DNA of 64,000 bases, taken from Actinomadura alba. GTDB lineage: Bacteria > Actinomycetota > Actinomycetes > Streptosporangiales > Streptosporangiaceae. This document shows, piece by piece, positions 16,403 to 24,487 of the stretch; within the stretch, counting starts at the first letter, position 1; every line of letters starts with the position of its first letter. A model generated the notes under the pieces. The model saw nothing but the letters and a program-made list of their open reading frames with translations, was not told where the DNA came from and ran no database searches. The DNA is taken from the NCBI RefSeq assembly GCF_014323705.1, contig NZ_JABVEC010000008.1, forward strand, positions 186,001-250,000, read 5' to 3'. A program made the translations under genes and the position numbers.

Positions 16403-17515
16403 TTACTCCCTGGCGCGTGGGCCCCAGATCGGCCATGCCCACTCGGCCGGATCGCCGAGTTCGAAGCTGGTCAGGCCAAACCCGTCGCCGTTGCGGGTGA
16501 GCTCGCCGACAAGGACTTCGGTGAGGGTGCCGTCGAATACGTCGGGTCCGCCGAAAGACACGTTCACGATGGGCCATTTGTCGGGGTCTGGGTTTGCGGT
16601 GTCCCAGCAAAGGATGTCCCGACCCTCGGTGCTCGCGCAGAACAGGAGAGGCAGACCTCCGGGATCGGGATGTACGGTGTAGTAATCCTGCGGATCGGCG
16701 TCTTCCGGTCTGTCGTCATCTTCACACCAGTTACGCAGGAGCGCGGTGTGCAGTTGGTGCATAGAGGCGAGATCAGCTGGTTCGGCGACGAATATGCCGT
16801 TGAGGGCGACGCGCGGCTTATACGCCTCATGGAGGCGCTTGTAATCGGTTGGCAGCCGGGTGACACCCAGATCGCGTTCGATCGCCTCCCAGTCGTAGGT
16901 GCGTGGCGTCCCGGGCCCGATGATGGTCAGGAGCTGCGCCAGCGGATCCCGGGTGGCCTCCTGGACGGGAACCGGGGCCAGAGCTGCGGCTGTGTGGCCG
17001 GCCCGGGTAAGGGCGCGCTCGCGTGGCACCGGCGGTAGGGACAGGACCGGCATGTCAAGGCGGCCGTCCAGCCACTCGGTGAGGAACTCCGCGGTGGTGA
17101 TGTTGAGCTGCTGATCGCCATTACCGCTGACAACCAGCAGCCACCTGGCCGGGTCGCGGTGAATCGGCAGCCACCAACAGGTCTCTCCGCTGCTGAACAC
17201 GCCCCACAGCCGCGCCTTCTCGTGCGGGGCGACGTGTCGTCGTTGTTCGGTTTCCAGATCGAAGCCGTCGAAACGCTCGGAACCGTTGCCGCAGCCGGGA
17301 GCGAGGAGCCGGAGGATCCCCGCGAGCGTTCCTGGCCCGGTCCGGGAGATCAGCGCGACGTAGTCGTCGGGAAAGGGGACGTCGGGGAACCGCGGCTCCC
17401 ACCCCCGATCGTCTTCCGGGATGATCTGAATGGTCGCGGCCAGCGCCCGGCCGGCGTCCCGGAGGTCGGCCGCCGTGGGGGTGTTCGGCGGTTCGTCATC
17501 GATCTTCGACGTCAT
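16403..17515 (-). CDS. SMI1/KNR4-like (SUKH) protein with two related halves
   Basis: The 370-residue acidic protein appears to contain two SUKH-type units. One is at about 45-165 (PFPDDYVALISRTGPGTLAG, WWLPIHRDPARWLLVVSG). The other is at about 205-350 (YDWEAIERDLGVTRLPTDYKRL, PLLFCASTEGRDILCWDT). SUKH proteins are common immunity or regulatory partners of polymorphic toxins. No toxin gene lies next to it in this window, so its role is open. It starts MTSKIDDEPPNTP at ATG 17515. Confidence 0.65.
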   Translation of the reverse strand: MTSKIDDEPPNTPTAADLRDAGRALAATIQIIPEDDRGWEPRFPDVPFPDDYVALISRTGPGTLAGILRLLAPGCGNGSERFDGFDLETEQRRHVAPHEKARLWGVFSSGETCWWLPIHRDPARWLLVVSGNGDQQLNITTAEFLTEWLDGRLDMPVLSLPPVPRERALTRAGHTAAALAPVPVQEATRDPLAQLLTIIGPGTPRTYDWEAIERDLGVTRLPTDYKRLHEAYKPRVALNGIFVAEPADLASMHQLHTALLRNWCEDDDRPEDADPQDYYTVHPDPGGLPLLFCASTEGRDILCWDTANPDPDKWPIVNVSFGGPDVFDGTLTEVLVGELTRNGDGFGLTSFELGDPAEWAWPIWGPRARE

Positions 17516-17565
17516 GAAGTACGCTCCGGCTGCGGGTAAAAGAGCACGAACAGACGACCCATATT

Positions 17566-17733
17566 TTAACGATCATGGTCAGTCGAATCGCCTGCATTAC
17601 GTTCGGCAAGCTGTTGGCCGAGCAGAGCGGCGATGGCTTCCAGCGACATGCCGCGGTTGATCGCCTGGGTGGCGAGGATGTGCCTGAGCTGCTGTGGGGT
17701 GACCCGGCCGAGGCCGGCCCGATAACTCAGGGG
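17566..17733 (-). pseudogene. Tyrosine recombinase C-terminal fragment
   Basis: The minus strand reads GLGRVTPQQLRHILATQAIN, then RGMSLEAIAALLG. This is the HxxR-containing box of phage/XerD integrases with the first motif His replaced by Gln. It then ends QQLAERNAGD where the LGH and catalytic Tyr should follow. It is a dead fragment fused to the 3' side of the nitronate monooxygenase gene. Confidence 0.6.
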
Positions 17734-17741
17734 CGCCGCGC

Positions 17742-18824
17742 TCAGCCGGACGCGGCCAGCCGGGCCACGGTCTCGGCCGCCGGGGCGTCGGTGGCGAGCC
17801 GGAAGGACGTGCCCGCCCACAGCGCCATGGCGCCGACGTCGCCCTGCTGCGCGGCGGCCCGGCGCAGCGGAGCGGTCAGGTTGTGCACATGCGGGTACGC
17901 GGCCGGTGCGTACGCGCTGTGCGCGGCCAGGAAGCGGTTGACCAGCCCGCGGGCCGGTCGGCCGCTGAAGGCCCGGGTCAGCGCCGTCACGGTGAACCGC
18001 GGATCGGCGAGCGCGTCCTTGTACACGCTGGTGGCGCCGCTCTCCGGTGCGCGCAGGAACGCGGTGCCGAGCTGAGCGGCTCCGGCACCGAGCGCGAGTA
18101 CCTCGGCGACGTGTCCCGTGTGCCCGAGACCACCGGCGGCGATGAGCGGCCGGTCGATGACCTCGCGTACGGCCCGCAGCAGCGCGCGCAACCCCTCGGG
18201 GAACTCGCCGCCGCCGTCCGGCTCCCCCGGAGCGCGCGGGACGCCCGGGGCCCGGGGATCGGCGGGGTCGCGCAGCCGGGCGGTGTTGGCGAACGACCCC
18301 TGATGCGCGCCGGCCTCCGGCCCCTGTACGCACAGCACGTCGGCCGCCGACGCCGCCTCGGCCTCCGCCACCGAGGTCACGGTGACGATGACGAGGGTTC
18401 CGCGGTCACGAAGGGCGGCGACCAGCTCGTCGCCGGGGCGGCCGAAGGTGAAACCGACCACTGAGGGTGGGTCGGCCAGCAGGTCGGCGACCTTGGCGGC
18501 CCAGTCATCGTCGCCCCCGACCGGCTCCCCGAGCGCGACACCGAGCCGGTCGGCCTCGGGAACCAGCCGCTCCTGGTAGGCGGCGACGGCGGCCGTGTCC
18601 ACAGGGTCGTCGGACGGCACGAACAGGTTGACGCCGAACGGCCGGGAGGTCAGTTCCCGCGTCTCGTCGATCTCTCGCCGCATCTGCGCGACGGTCTTGT
18701 AGCCGGCCGCGAGGAAGCCCAGACCCCCGGCGTTCGAGACGGCGGCCGCCAGGGCGGGCGTGGACGCTCCGCCGGCCATCGGCGCCTGCACGATCGGATG
18801 CTCAAAGAGTTCGGCGAAAGGCAT
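17742..18824 (-). CDS. Nitronate monooxygenase (2-nitropropane dioxygenase family)
   Basis: The 360-residue FMN enzyme starts MPFAELFEHPIVQAPMAGGASTPAL, with the family signature APMAGG. VLCVQGPEAGAHQG contains the active-site region with a conserved His. AAGGLGHTGHVAEVLALGAGAAQLGTAFL (shown in part) binds the FMN phosphate. It oxidises alkyl nitronates such as propionate-3-nitronate, a detoxification role in the cytosol. ATG 18824 and TTG 18830 are both possible; GAGGGA upstream is better spaced for the TTG. The stop abuts the integrase relic, but the C-terminus looks complete. Confidence 0.88.
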   Translation of the reverse strand: MPFAELFEHPIVQAPMAGGASTPALAAAVSNAGGLGFLAAGYKTVAQMRREIDETRELTSRPFGVNLFVPSDDPVDTAAVAAYQERLVPEADRLGVALGEPVGGDDDWAAKVADLLADPPSVVGFTFGRPGDELVAALRDRGTLVIVTVTSVAEAEAASAADVLCVQGPEAGAHQGSFANTARLRDPADPRAPGVPRAPGEPDGGGEFPEGLRALLRAVREVIDRPLIAAGGLGHTGHVAEVLALGAGAAQLGTAFLRAPESGATSVYKDALADPRFTVTALTRAFSGRPARGLVNRFLAAHSAYAPAAYPHVHNLTAPLRRAAAQQGDVGAMALWAGTSFRLATDAPAAETVARLAASG

Positions 18825-19205
18825 GGTCAACTCACTCTTCCCTCCGCATCGACCCTACTTCGCACCGTGCTCGAGCAGTCGCTCGGACAAATAGGCCTCT
18901 GCATGACCGCCGCGAACACCGAGGCGTGTTCGGTGTCGGCGTATGCACGGCCTGGTCGGCCCCGGGTGGTGCGTATGCCGACAGTGAGCGCTGCTCGGTC
19001 ATGGTTGACAGCACGTTCGGGCCGAAACGGGCAAACGGCGGGCGTCGACCACGGGTGAGCGCTTCTCTTGTGCGGGTGGAACGGGGAGGCGCCACCCGCG
19101 GTAGAGCGCTGCTCGAGTACGGGGGCGGAACGGGAAGGCGTCCGATAGTTGGGCGCTGCACGGGTGTGGGTTGGTCGGTGCGGGGGTGCCGTGGAAGCCT
19201 GAGTC

Positions 19206-19247
19206 GATCAAGGATCCGGGTACGCCCAGGTGCTCGAATCCTTGATC
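19206..19247. repeat. Hairpin family A copy (GATCAAGGAT)
   Basis: GATCAAGGAT at 19206-19215 pairs with ATCCTTGATC at 19238-19247. The same arm core occurs at 22591-22638. It is probably a terminator-like intergenic repeat. Confidence 0.6.
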
Positions 19248-19275
19248 AACTGTGTGACGAGGTGTCCGCGAGGCC

Positions 19276-19347
19276 GCGAACAACTGCATGATCACGGCCG
19301 AGGTCGGCTCCAACGCCCAGCAGCGCCGTGATCATGCAGTTGTTCGC
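19276..19347. repeat. Hairpin family B copy (GCGAACAACTGCATGATCAC)
   Basis: The 22-base arms at 19276-19297 and 19326-19347 are perfect reverse complements separated by 28 bases. The same core forms the hairpin at 21297-21355, with arms in the opposite order. Confidence 0.8.
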
Positions 19348-19677
19348 ACGGCAGAGCCCACATCACTACGCCAAAGGGCCGGGGTCCTTCGTGTGCGGTC
19401 GCCGTACCGTCTGGGCGGTCGGAGAGAACGCGCGGGAAGGAGACGCTCATGCTGCCGGGGCCGAGCCGCACAAGCGCACGCGCCACAGGGCCGCCAGGGG
19501 CGCGAAACGCCACCGGGGCAGACGGTGGCTCCAGGCGGCGACGATCCTCCTTGCCCGGATCATGATCGCCGGGGCGGTGGCCAAGGCGAGCCTGGGCGGG
19601 CGACGCGGGAGAGCCTCGTCAAGCCGCGGGCCATGGTCACGGCCGCGCTGTGCAGGTGACCGCGCAGGAGGGCCTGG

Positions 19678-19869
19678 TCAGCCGTCGAAGCGGCCATCCC
19701 GCACACCGGCGACCAGCCCTCGCCACGCGGCCGGCGTCAGCGTCAGCCGGGGGCCTTCGGGGTTCTTGGAGTCGCGTACGGCCACGGCGCCGGGCAACGC
19801 GGCCACCTCGACGCACTCGCCGCCGGTGCCGTCGTCGGAGCGGCTGCTCTTGCGCCATTCGATGTTCAC
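19678..19869 (-). CDS. DUF397 small protein
   Basis: The 63-residue protein has the DUF397 signature: WRKSSRSDDGTGGECVEVA, VAVRDSKNPEGPRL, and WRGLVAGVRDGRFD. DUF397 genes sit directly after XRE regulators in actinobacteria and act as their small partners. The GTG start overlaps the stop of that regulator by four bases, indicating translational coupling. Confidence 0.9.
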   Translation of the reverse strand: MNIEWRKSSRSDDGTGGECVEVAALPGAVAVRDSKNPEGPRLTLTPAAWRGLVAGVRDGRFDG

Positions 19870-20684
19870 TGCAGGGCCTCCATGGCACTGGCGATCATCC
19901 GGTGCGACGAGTCTACGGGAAGCGCCCGTGACCGGATCTTGTCGTACCGGCGCCGCAGCCTGCGCAACTCGGCCTCGCCCTCTATCAACCGCCCACCGAG
20001 CTGAGCCTCGGCGTAGGCGATCTCGCCGTCGTCCAGGGTGAGGATCTGGAAGCCGCCCGTCATGCCCTCGTGGTAGCCCGTCGACGCGGGCACGATCTGG
20101 ATGGTCACGTCGGGCAGCTCGCCCACCTTGAGCAGGTGGGCGAGCTGGTCGCGCATGACCGCCGCTCCGCCGAACGGACGGCTGATCGCCGCCTCGTCCA
20201 GCAGGACCCACAGGATCGGCGGGGGTGGACCATCGCGGTGCAGGATGGCCTGCCGCGCCAGCCGCGCGGCCACGAGGTCGCCAGGATCCTTGATCTCACC
20301 CGCGGCGAGCGCCGCGCGGGCGTACGGCTCGATCTGCAGCAGCCCGGGGATGAAGAACGTCTGAAAGACCTTGATCTCGATCGCGCGGTCCTCGTGCGCG
20401 ACGTACTCCCTCAGCCAGTCGGACAGATGCTGGCGGCGGGCGTGCTCCCACAACAGCTGGAAGTGCCGGTCGGTGCCGAAGTACTCGTCGAGCTGCCGGG
20501 CGAACTCCGCGCCGGGCCGGCGGATCATGGTCTCGTAGTGGCTGATGTTGGCCCGCGGCGTGTAGAGCGCCTGCCCGAGCTGTTCCTGCCCGAGCCCGCG
20601 TTGTTCACGGTGTCTGCGCAGCTCATAGGCGAAGTAGGCCCACAGGCTCGACAGCGGGTCGGGCCTGGACGAGTTCCCCGACAT
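19866..20684 (-). CDS. XRE-family regulator with DUF5753 ligand domain
   Basis: The 272-residue protein has an N-terminal HTH (ELRRHREQRGLGQEQLGQAL, ANISHYETMIR) at about 16-60. A DUF5753 domain follows (IEIKVFQTFFIPGLLQIEPYARA, RLARQAIL, WVLLDEAAISRPFGG, VTIQIVPASTGYHEGMTGGF). These regulators work with DUF397 partners in development and antibiotic control. ATG 20684 has GGAGG just upstream. The divergent HATPase gene completes the usual trio. Confidence 0.92.
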   Translation of the reverse strand: MSGNSSRPDPLSSLWAYFAYELRRHREQRGLGQEQLGQALYTPRANISHYETMIRRPGAEFARQLDEYFGTDRHFQLLWEHARRQHLSDWLREYVAHEDRAIEIKVFQTFFIPGLLQIEPYARAALAAGEIKDPGDLVAARLARQAILHRDGPPPPILWVLLDEAAISRPFGGAAVMRDQLAHLLKVGELPDVTIQIVPASTGYHEGMTGGFQILTLDDGEIAYAEAQLGGRLIEGEAELRRLRRRYDKIRSRALPVDSSHRMIASAMEALQ

Positions 20685-20799
20685 GGCGCCTCCGTCCCGA
20701 TACATGTGCGATGTACCGCCGGTCCGCGACCGAGCGTAGCCATATCAGTACACGCTGGTAACCGACTCCGGACGCAACTTCCAGCGAAAGTCGGAACTC

Positions 20800-21210
20800 A
20801 TGGGGAACGGCATGACGCGGCCGTCCGTACCGCATCAGCGGGCGCGCTGCGCGATCACGCTCAGGGCCGCGGCGACCGCGGTCCCGGCCGCACGTGCCTA
20901 CGTGCGGGTCACCTTGGAGACGTGGGGCGTCCACGGTCTCGCGGACAACGCGGAGACCGTGGTCAGCGAGCTCGTCACCAACGCGGTGCGCCATGCCCGC
21001 GACACCGTGACGCTCACGTGCTCACGGCCGGCCGCCGGCCGATTCGTCCTCGAGGTGTGGGACCCGTCCGCCGATCTGCCCGAGATGGGCGTCGCCGGGC
21101 CGCTCGACGTCCACGGCCGCGGGCTGGTCATCGTCGCGGCGCTGGCCGACGAATGGGGAGCCCACCACGTCGACGACGGCAAGGTCGTCTGGGCCGCCTT
21201 CGCCACCTGA
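20800..21210 (+). CDS. RsbW-like ATP-binding protein (anti-sigma kinase type)
   Basis: The protein is 136 residues. The N-box is ETVVSELVTNAVRHA at about 52-66, the G1 box EVWDPSADLP and the G2 box GRGLVIVAALADEWG. These are the ATP-binding motifs of GHKL anti-sigma kinases. It likely binds or phosphorylates an anti-anti-sigma factor. It is divergent from the XRE-DUF397 pair. A 26-base perfect hairpin lies 86 bases after its stop. The start is MGNGMTRPS; a later ATG at 20812 is also possible. Confidence 0.85.
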   Translation: MGNGMTRPSVPHQRARCAITLRAAATAVPAARAYVRVTLETWGVHGLADNAETVVSELVTNAVRHARDTVTLTCSRPAAGRFVLEVWDPSADLPEMGVAGPLDVHGRGLVIVAALADEWGAHHVDDGKVVWAAFAT

Positions 21211-21296
21211 ACGCCTCCGGCCCGGGGTGATTCGCATCCATGCGACCCCCAAAAGCCCCGGGCCGGAGGTCCCAACCCCGGGACCACCACCCCCCT

Positions 21297-21355
21297 CCGC
21301 CGTGATCATGCAGTTGTTCGCGGCACGGGCGCGAACAACTGCATGATCACGGCGG
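21297..21355. terminator. Perfect 26-base hairpin between convergent genes
   Basis: The arms at 21297-21322 and 21330-21355 are exact reverse complements with a GCACGGG loop. It lies between the convergent HATPase and acyl-CoA dehydrogenase genes, so it can act in both directions. Its core is the same as the hairpin at 19276-19347. Confidence 0.8.
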
Positions 21356-21365
21356 GAAGGGGGGG

Positions 21366-22517
21366 TCAGCGGTAGGCGGATTCGCCGGTGATGGCCTCGC
21401 CGAGGACGAGGGTATGGATCTCTTGAGTCCCCTCGTAGGTCAGGACCGACTCAAGGTTGTTCATGTGGCGGATCACCGGATACTCCAGCGTGATGCCGTT
21501 GGCGCCGAGGACCGTACGGGCCTGCCGGGCCACGTCGAGCGCCGCCCGGACATTGGCGAGCTTGCCGAACGAGACCTGCTGCGGCGTCACCTGCCCGGCC
21601 TCCTTCAACCGGCCGATGTGCAGCGCCACGAGCCCGGCCCGGCCGAGTTCGACCTCCATCCAGGCCAGCTTCTCCTGAGTGAGCTGGAAGGCCCCGATGG
21701 GCCGGCCGAACTGTTCACGGCTCTTGGCGTACGACACCGCCGCCTCGTAACAGGACCGCCCGGCGCCGATGGCCCCCCAGATGATCCCGTACCTCGCCTC
21801 GGACAGGCAGCCGAGCGGCGCGCGCAGACCCGCGGCCTCGGGCAGCATCGCGTCGGCGGGCAGGCGTACGTCATCGAGGACCAGCTCAGAGGTGATCGAG
21901 GCCCGCAGCGAGAGCTTGCGGTGGATCTCCGAGGCGGTGAACCCCGGGGTGCCCGCGGGGACGAGGAATCCGCGGACGCCCTCGTCGGTCCGGGCCCACA
22001 CGACCGCCACGTCCGCCACCGAGCCGTTCGTGATCCACATCTTGGTGCCGTGCAGGATCCAGTCGGAACCGTCCCGCCGCGCGCGGGTGAGCATCGACCC
22101 GGGATCGGAGCCGCGGTCGGGCTCGGTCAGCCCGAAGCAGCCGAGGGCCTCACCGGCCGCCATGCGCGGCAGCCACTCCCGCTTCTGCTCCTCCGACCCG
22201 TACTTGTGGATCGCGGTCATCGCGAGCGATCCCTGCACCGACACGAAGCTGCGCAGCCCTGAGTCGGCCGCCTCCAGCTCGCGGCACGCGATGCCGTACG
22301 CGACCGCGCCCGCACCGGCGCAGCCATACCCGGACAGGTGCATGCCGAGCAGGCCAAGCTTGCCCAGCTCGGGGGCCAGCTCGCGCACGGGGAAGATGCC
22401 GCGCTCGAACCAGTCGGCGACCTGCGGCTCCACCCGGGAGGCGGCGAACTCCCGCGCGGTGTCTCTGATCATCCGCTCTTCGTCGGTGAACTGATCGTCG
22501 ATGCGCAGCAGGTCCAT
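21366..22517 (-). CDS. gcdH: Glutaryl-CoA dehydrogenase-type acyl-CoA dehydrogenase
   Basis: The 383-residue flavoenzyme has all acyl-CoA dehydrogenase parts. The N-terminal helices end in LRSFVSVQGSLAM. FGLTEPDRGSDPGSM and WITNGSVADVAVVWA bind FAD. The C-terminal YEGTQEIHTLVLGEAITG carries the catalytic Glu. The SVQGSLAM stretch and YEGTQEIH are typical of the glutaryl-CoA dehydrogenase branch (oxidative decarboxylation to crotonyl-CoA in lysine/tryptophan degradation). No glutarate genes adjoin, so the exact substrate is inferred. The start MDLLRIDDQFTDEE is typical. Confidence 0.85.
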   Translation of the reverse strand: MDLLRIDDQFTDEERMIRDTAREFAASRVEPQVADWFERGIFPVRELAPELGKLGLLGMHLSGYGCAGAGAVAYGIACRELEAADSGLRSFVSVQGSLAMTAIHKYGSEEQKREWLPRMAAGEALGCFGLTEPDRGSDPGSMLTRARRDGSDWILHGTKMWITNGSVADVAVVWARTDEGVRGFLVPAGTPGFTASEIHRKLSLRASITSELVLDDVRLPADAMLPEAAGLRAPLGCLSEARYGIIWGAIGAGRSCYEAAVSYAKSREQFGRPIGAFQLTQEKLAWMEVELGRAGLVALHIGRLKEAGQVTPQQVSFGKLANVRAALDVARQARTVLGANGITLEYPVIRHMNNLESVLTYEGTQEIHTLVLGEAITGESAYR

Positions 22518-22590
22518 GGCACTCCAGGTCCTCTCGTCCCAGCCGGAAACCCAGCGTACGTCCGCCGCCGTACCGGACCCTAGAGCGGCC

Positions 22591-22638
22591 GACGATCAAG
22601 GATCGTGGCACCCAGGGGTGCTGCGATCCTTGATCGTC
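22591..22638. repeat. Hairpin family A copy (GACGATCAAGGATCG)
   Basis: The 15-base arms at 22591-22605 and 22624-22638 are perfect reverse complements, with an inner GCACC/GGTGC extension. It lies upstream of the acyl-CoA dehydrogenase and downstream of the MFS gene, so it may terminate the latter. Confidence 0.7.
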
Positions 22639-22716
22639 ATCGTCATGGTCGGCGTTCTCGCCTTACCTCGCCTCACCTCGCCTCACCGACGGCGCGGGAT
22701 GCGGGTGCGGCTCCGG

Positions 22717-24000
22717 TCAGCCGACGGCGACCTCGGGTTCCGCCTCGTCCGGCTTGTTGGTGGAGGCGAGGACCTCACCCCTCACCTGGGTCCAGGTCAG
22801 GGTGAGAATGCTCGCGGCCGACAGGCCCGCCACCCCGGCCAAGGCGACCACGGCCTCGGGGCCGAGCACCTGGGCGGCGGCACCGGCGAGCAGGATGCCC
22901 AGGCCCTGACCGGCCAGGATGCCCGACTGCGCCAGTCCGAACGCCTGCCCGCGCCCGGACGGCGGCACGGCCGCCACGAAGGCGGCGTTGGCCGCGAGCT
23001 GGTAGGCGCTTCCGGCCCCGGACAGCGCCCAGAGGATCAGCACCCCCCACAGCGGCGGATGCAGGCCCGAACCGATCAACGGCGCGCAGGCGAGCATCGA
23101 CAGCCAGCCCATGGAGCGGATGCGGTCCGACGGCCGGACGAACCGGCTGAACAGGAACACCCCGATGATCATGCCGACGGGCATCGCCGACATGAGGAGG
23201 CCGACCACGACCGGGCTGCCGCCGAAGGTGTTGGCGTAGGGCGCAGCGAGGCCCTCGGGGATGATGTAGAACCCGCACAGCCACGCGAACGACACCAGCG
23301 CGCGCAGGGTCGGATCGCCGAACACCAGCCGGGCCCCGTCGCGGGTGTTGCGCCACAGCGAGATCGACTCGTCGGTGCCGTCACCGGCCGGCGCCGGACG
23401 GCGCTCGACGCCCGCCAGCAGGATCACCGCCGACACCGCGAACGTGATGGCGTCGATCGCGAGGGCCTGCTGGGTGCCGAGCGTGGCGACTATCGCCCCG
23501 CCGACAAGGAAGCCGATCACCTGGGTGGTCTGGTGCGTGATGTTGTTGATGGCGGTGCCGGCGACGTACTTGTCACCTTTCAGGATGTCGGGGAGCAGGG
23601 CGGCCCGGGCGGCCGTGAACGGCGCGCCCAGCAGCACGCTGAGGAACACGAGTGCGCACAGCGCCGGGAACGGCATGCTCTTGAGCGCCATCAACCCGAG
23701 CAGCCCGGCACGCAGCACGTCGCAGACGATCATGACCGTACGGCGCGGGAACAGGTCGGCCAGGCCCGACAGGATCGGCCCGCCGACGATGGGCGGCAGG
23801 TACGTCAGCGCATAGGTGACGGCGGTCAGCAGCGCCGAGCCGGTGCGGTAGTAGACGAGGACGGCGAGGGCGACCTGGGCGAGCTGGTCACCGATGCCCG
23901 AAAGCGCCGAAGCAGCCCACAGCGCGCGGAACTCACCTACGGCGAACACCTCGCGGTAGGTCGCCCGTTCCTCCGGCGGTCGCCGATGCCTTCCGGCCAC
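22717..24000 (-). CDS. MFS transporter (enterobactin-exporter-like, 12 TM)
   Basis: From GTG 24000 (GGGAG seven bases upstream) the protein is 427 residues with about 12 membrane helices. It opens FRALWAASALSGIGDQLAQVALAVLVYYRTGSALL (shown in part), the start of the MFS_3/EntS-type exporter branch, followed by GLADLFPRRTVMIVCDVLRAG. It probably exports a small molecule in exchange for protons. The longer frame start at 24090 adds non-hydrophobic, atypical sequence. The substrate is unknown and no biosynthetic genes adjoin. Confidence 0.85.
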   Translation of the reverse strand: MAGRHRRPPEERATYREVFAVGEFRALWAASALSGIGDQLAQVALAVLVYYRTGSALLTAVTYALTYLPPIVGGPILSGLADLFPRRTVMIVCDVLRAGLLGLMALKSMPFPALCALVFLSVLLGAPFTAARAALLPDILKGDKYVAGTAINNITHQTTQVIGFLVGGAIVATLGTQQALAIDAITFAVSAVILLAGVERRPAPAGDGTDESISLWRNTRDGARLVFGDPTLRALVSFAWLCGFYIIPEGLAAPYANTFGGSPVVVGLLMSAMPVGMIIGVFLFSRFVRPSDRIRSMGWLSMLACAPLIGSGLHPPLWGVLILWALSGAGSAYQLAANAAFVAAVPPSGRGQAFGLAQSGILAGQGLGILLAGAAAQVLGPEAVVALAGVAGLSAASILTLTWTQVRGEVLASTNKPDEAEPEVAVG

Positions 24001-24114
24001 ATCTGCTCCCACTCCACATCCGCCCCGTGCCGAGCGGCTACCACACAATAACTCACGCTGCGTGGCAGTTATGTGACCTACCGTACCCAATTGCGGGCGG
24101 GATTGGCGGTTTGA

Positions 24115-24465
24115 TCACCAACCGAGTTCGTGGAGTCGCTCATCGTCGATGCCGAAGTGGTGCGCGATCTCGTGGACGACCGTGATCCGGACCTCGTCCA
24201 CGACGTCTTCGAAGGTGTCGCAGATACGTAGAATCTCGCGACGGTATATCGAGATGTGATCGGGCAGGACGGCTCCGTACCAGTCGCCGCGATCAGTCAG
24301 GGGTACACCGTGGTACAGGCCGAGCAGTCCCGGCTCGGGGGCGTCGTCCTCGACGAGGATCACCACGTTGTTCATGACCTCGGCGAGGTCGGATGGGATC
24401 GTGTCAAGGGCTTCGGCCACTAGGTCCTCGAACGCGTCACGAGATAGCTCGATCACAACTGCCAT
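24115..24465 (-). CDS. Small zincin-type metallopeptidase (minimal HExxH protein)
   Basis: The 116-residue protein ends with VVHEIAHHFGIDDERLHELGW. This holds the HExxH zinc site and a nearby acidic stretch, as in the actinobacterial minigluzincin-like family. The N-terminus (FEDLVAEALDTIPSDLAEVMNNVVILVED) is typical. Such proteins are common, often next to tRNA or RNase genes, but their substrates are not established. The start at 24465 is 22 bases from the divergent phosphoesterase start, so both share one promoter region. The ribosome binding site is weak. Confidence 0.85.
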   Translation of the reverse strand: MAVVIELSRDAFEDLVAEALDTIPSDLAEVMNNVVILVEDDAPEPGLLGLYHGVPLTDRGDWYGAVLPDHISIYRREILRICDTFEDVVDEVRITVVHEIAHHFGIDDERLHELGW

Positions 24466-24487
24466 TGTGCGTGAGACGGGAGACGAT

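Larger units (their letters stand above)
18831..19677. other. Long intergenic region with degenerate repeats and two hairpins
   Basis: No convincing gene is present. The left half has 46-70-base degenerate repeats built on GAGCGCTGCTCG and GGAACGGGAAGGCG (about 18982-19165). Two strong inverted repeats follow. A weak plus-strand frame near 19450-19650 has one hydrophobic segment (ATILLARIMIAGAVA) but no start support. Confidence 0.45.

Noticed and set aside
22501..24051. 516-residue plus-strand frame opposite the MFS gene
   Set aside because: It is rich in Arg, Gln, Gly and His, motif-free, and exactly antisense to a clear transporter.
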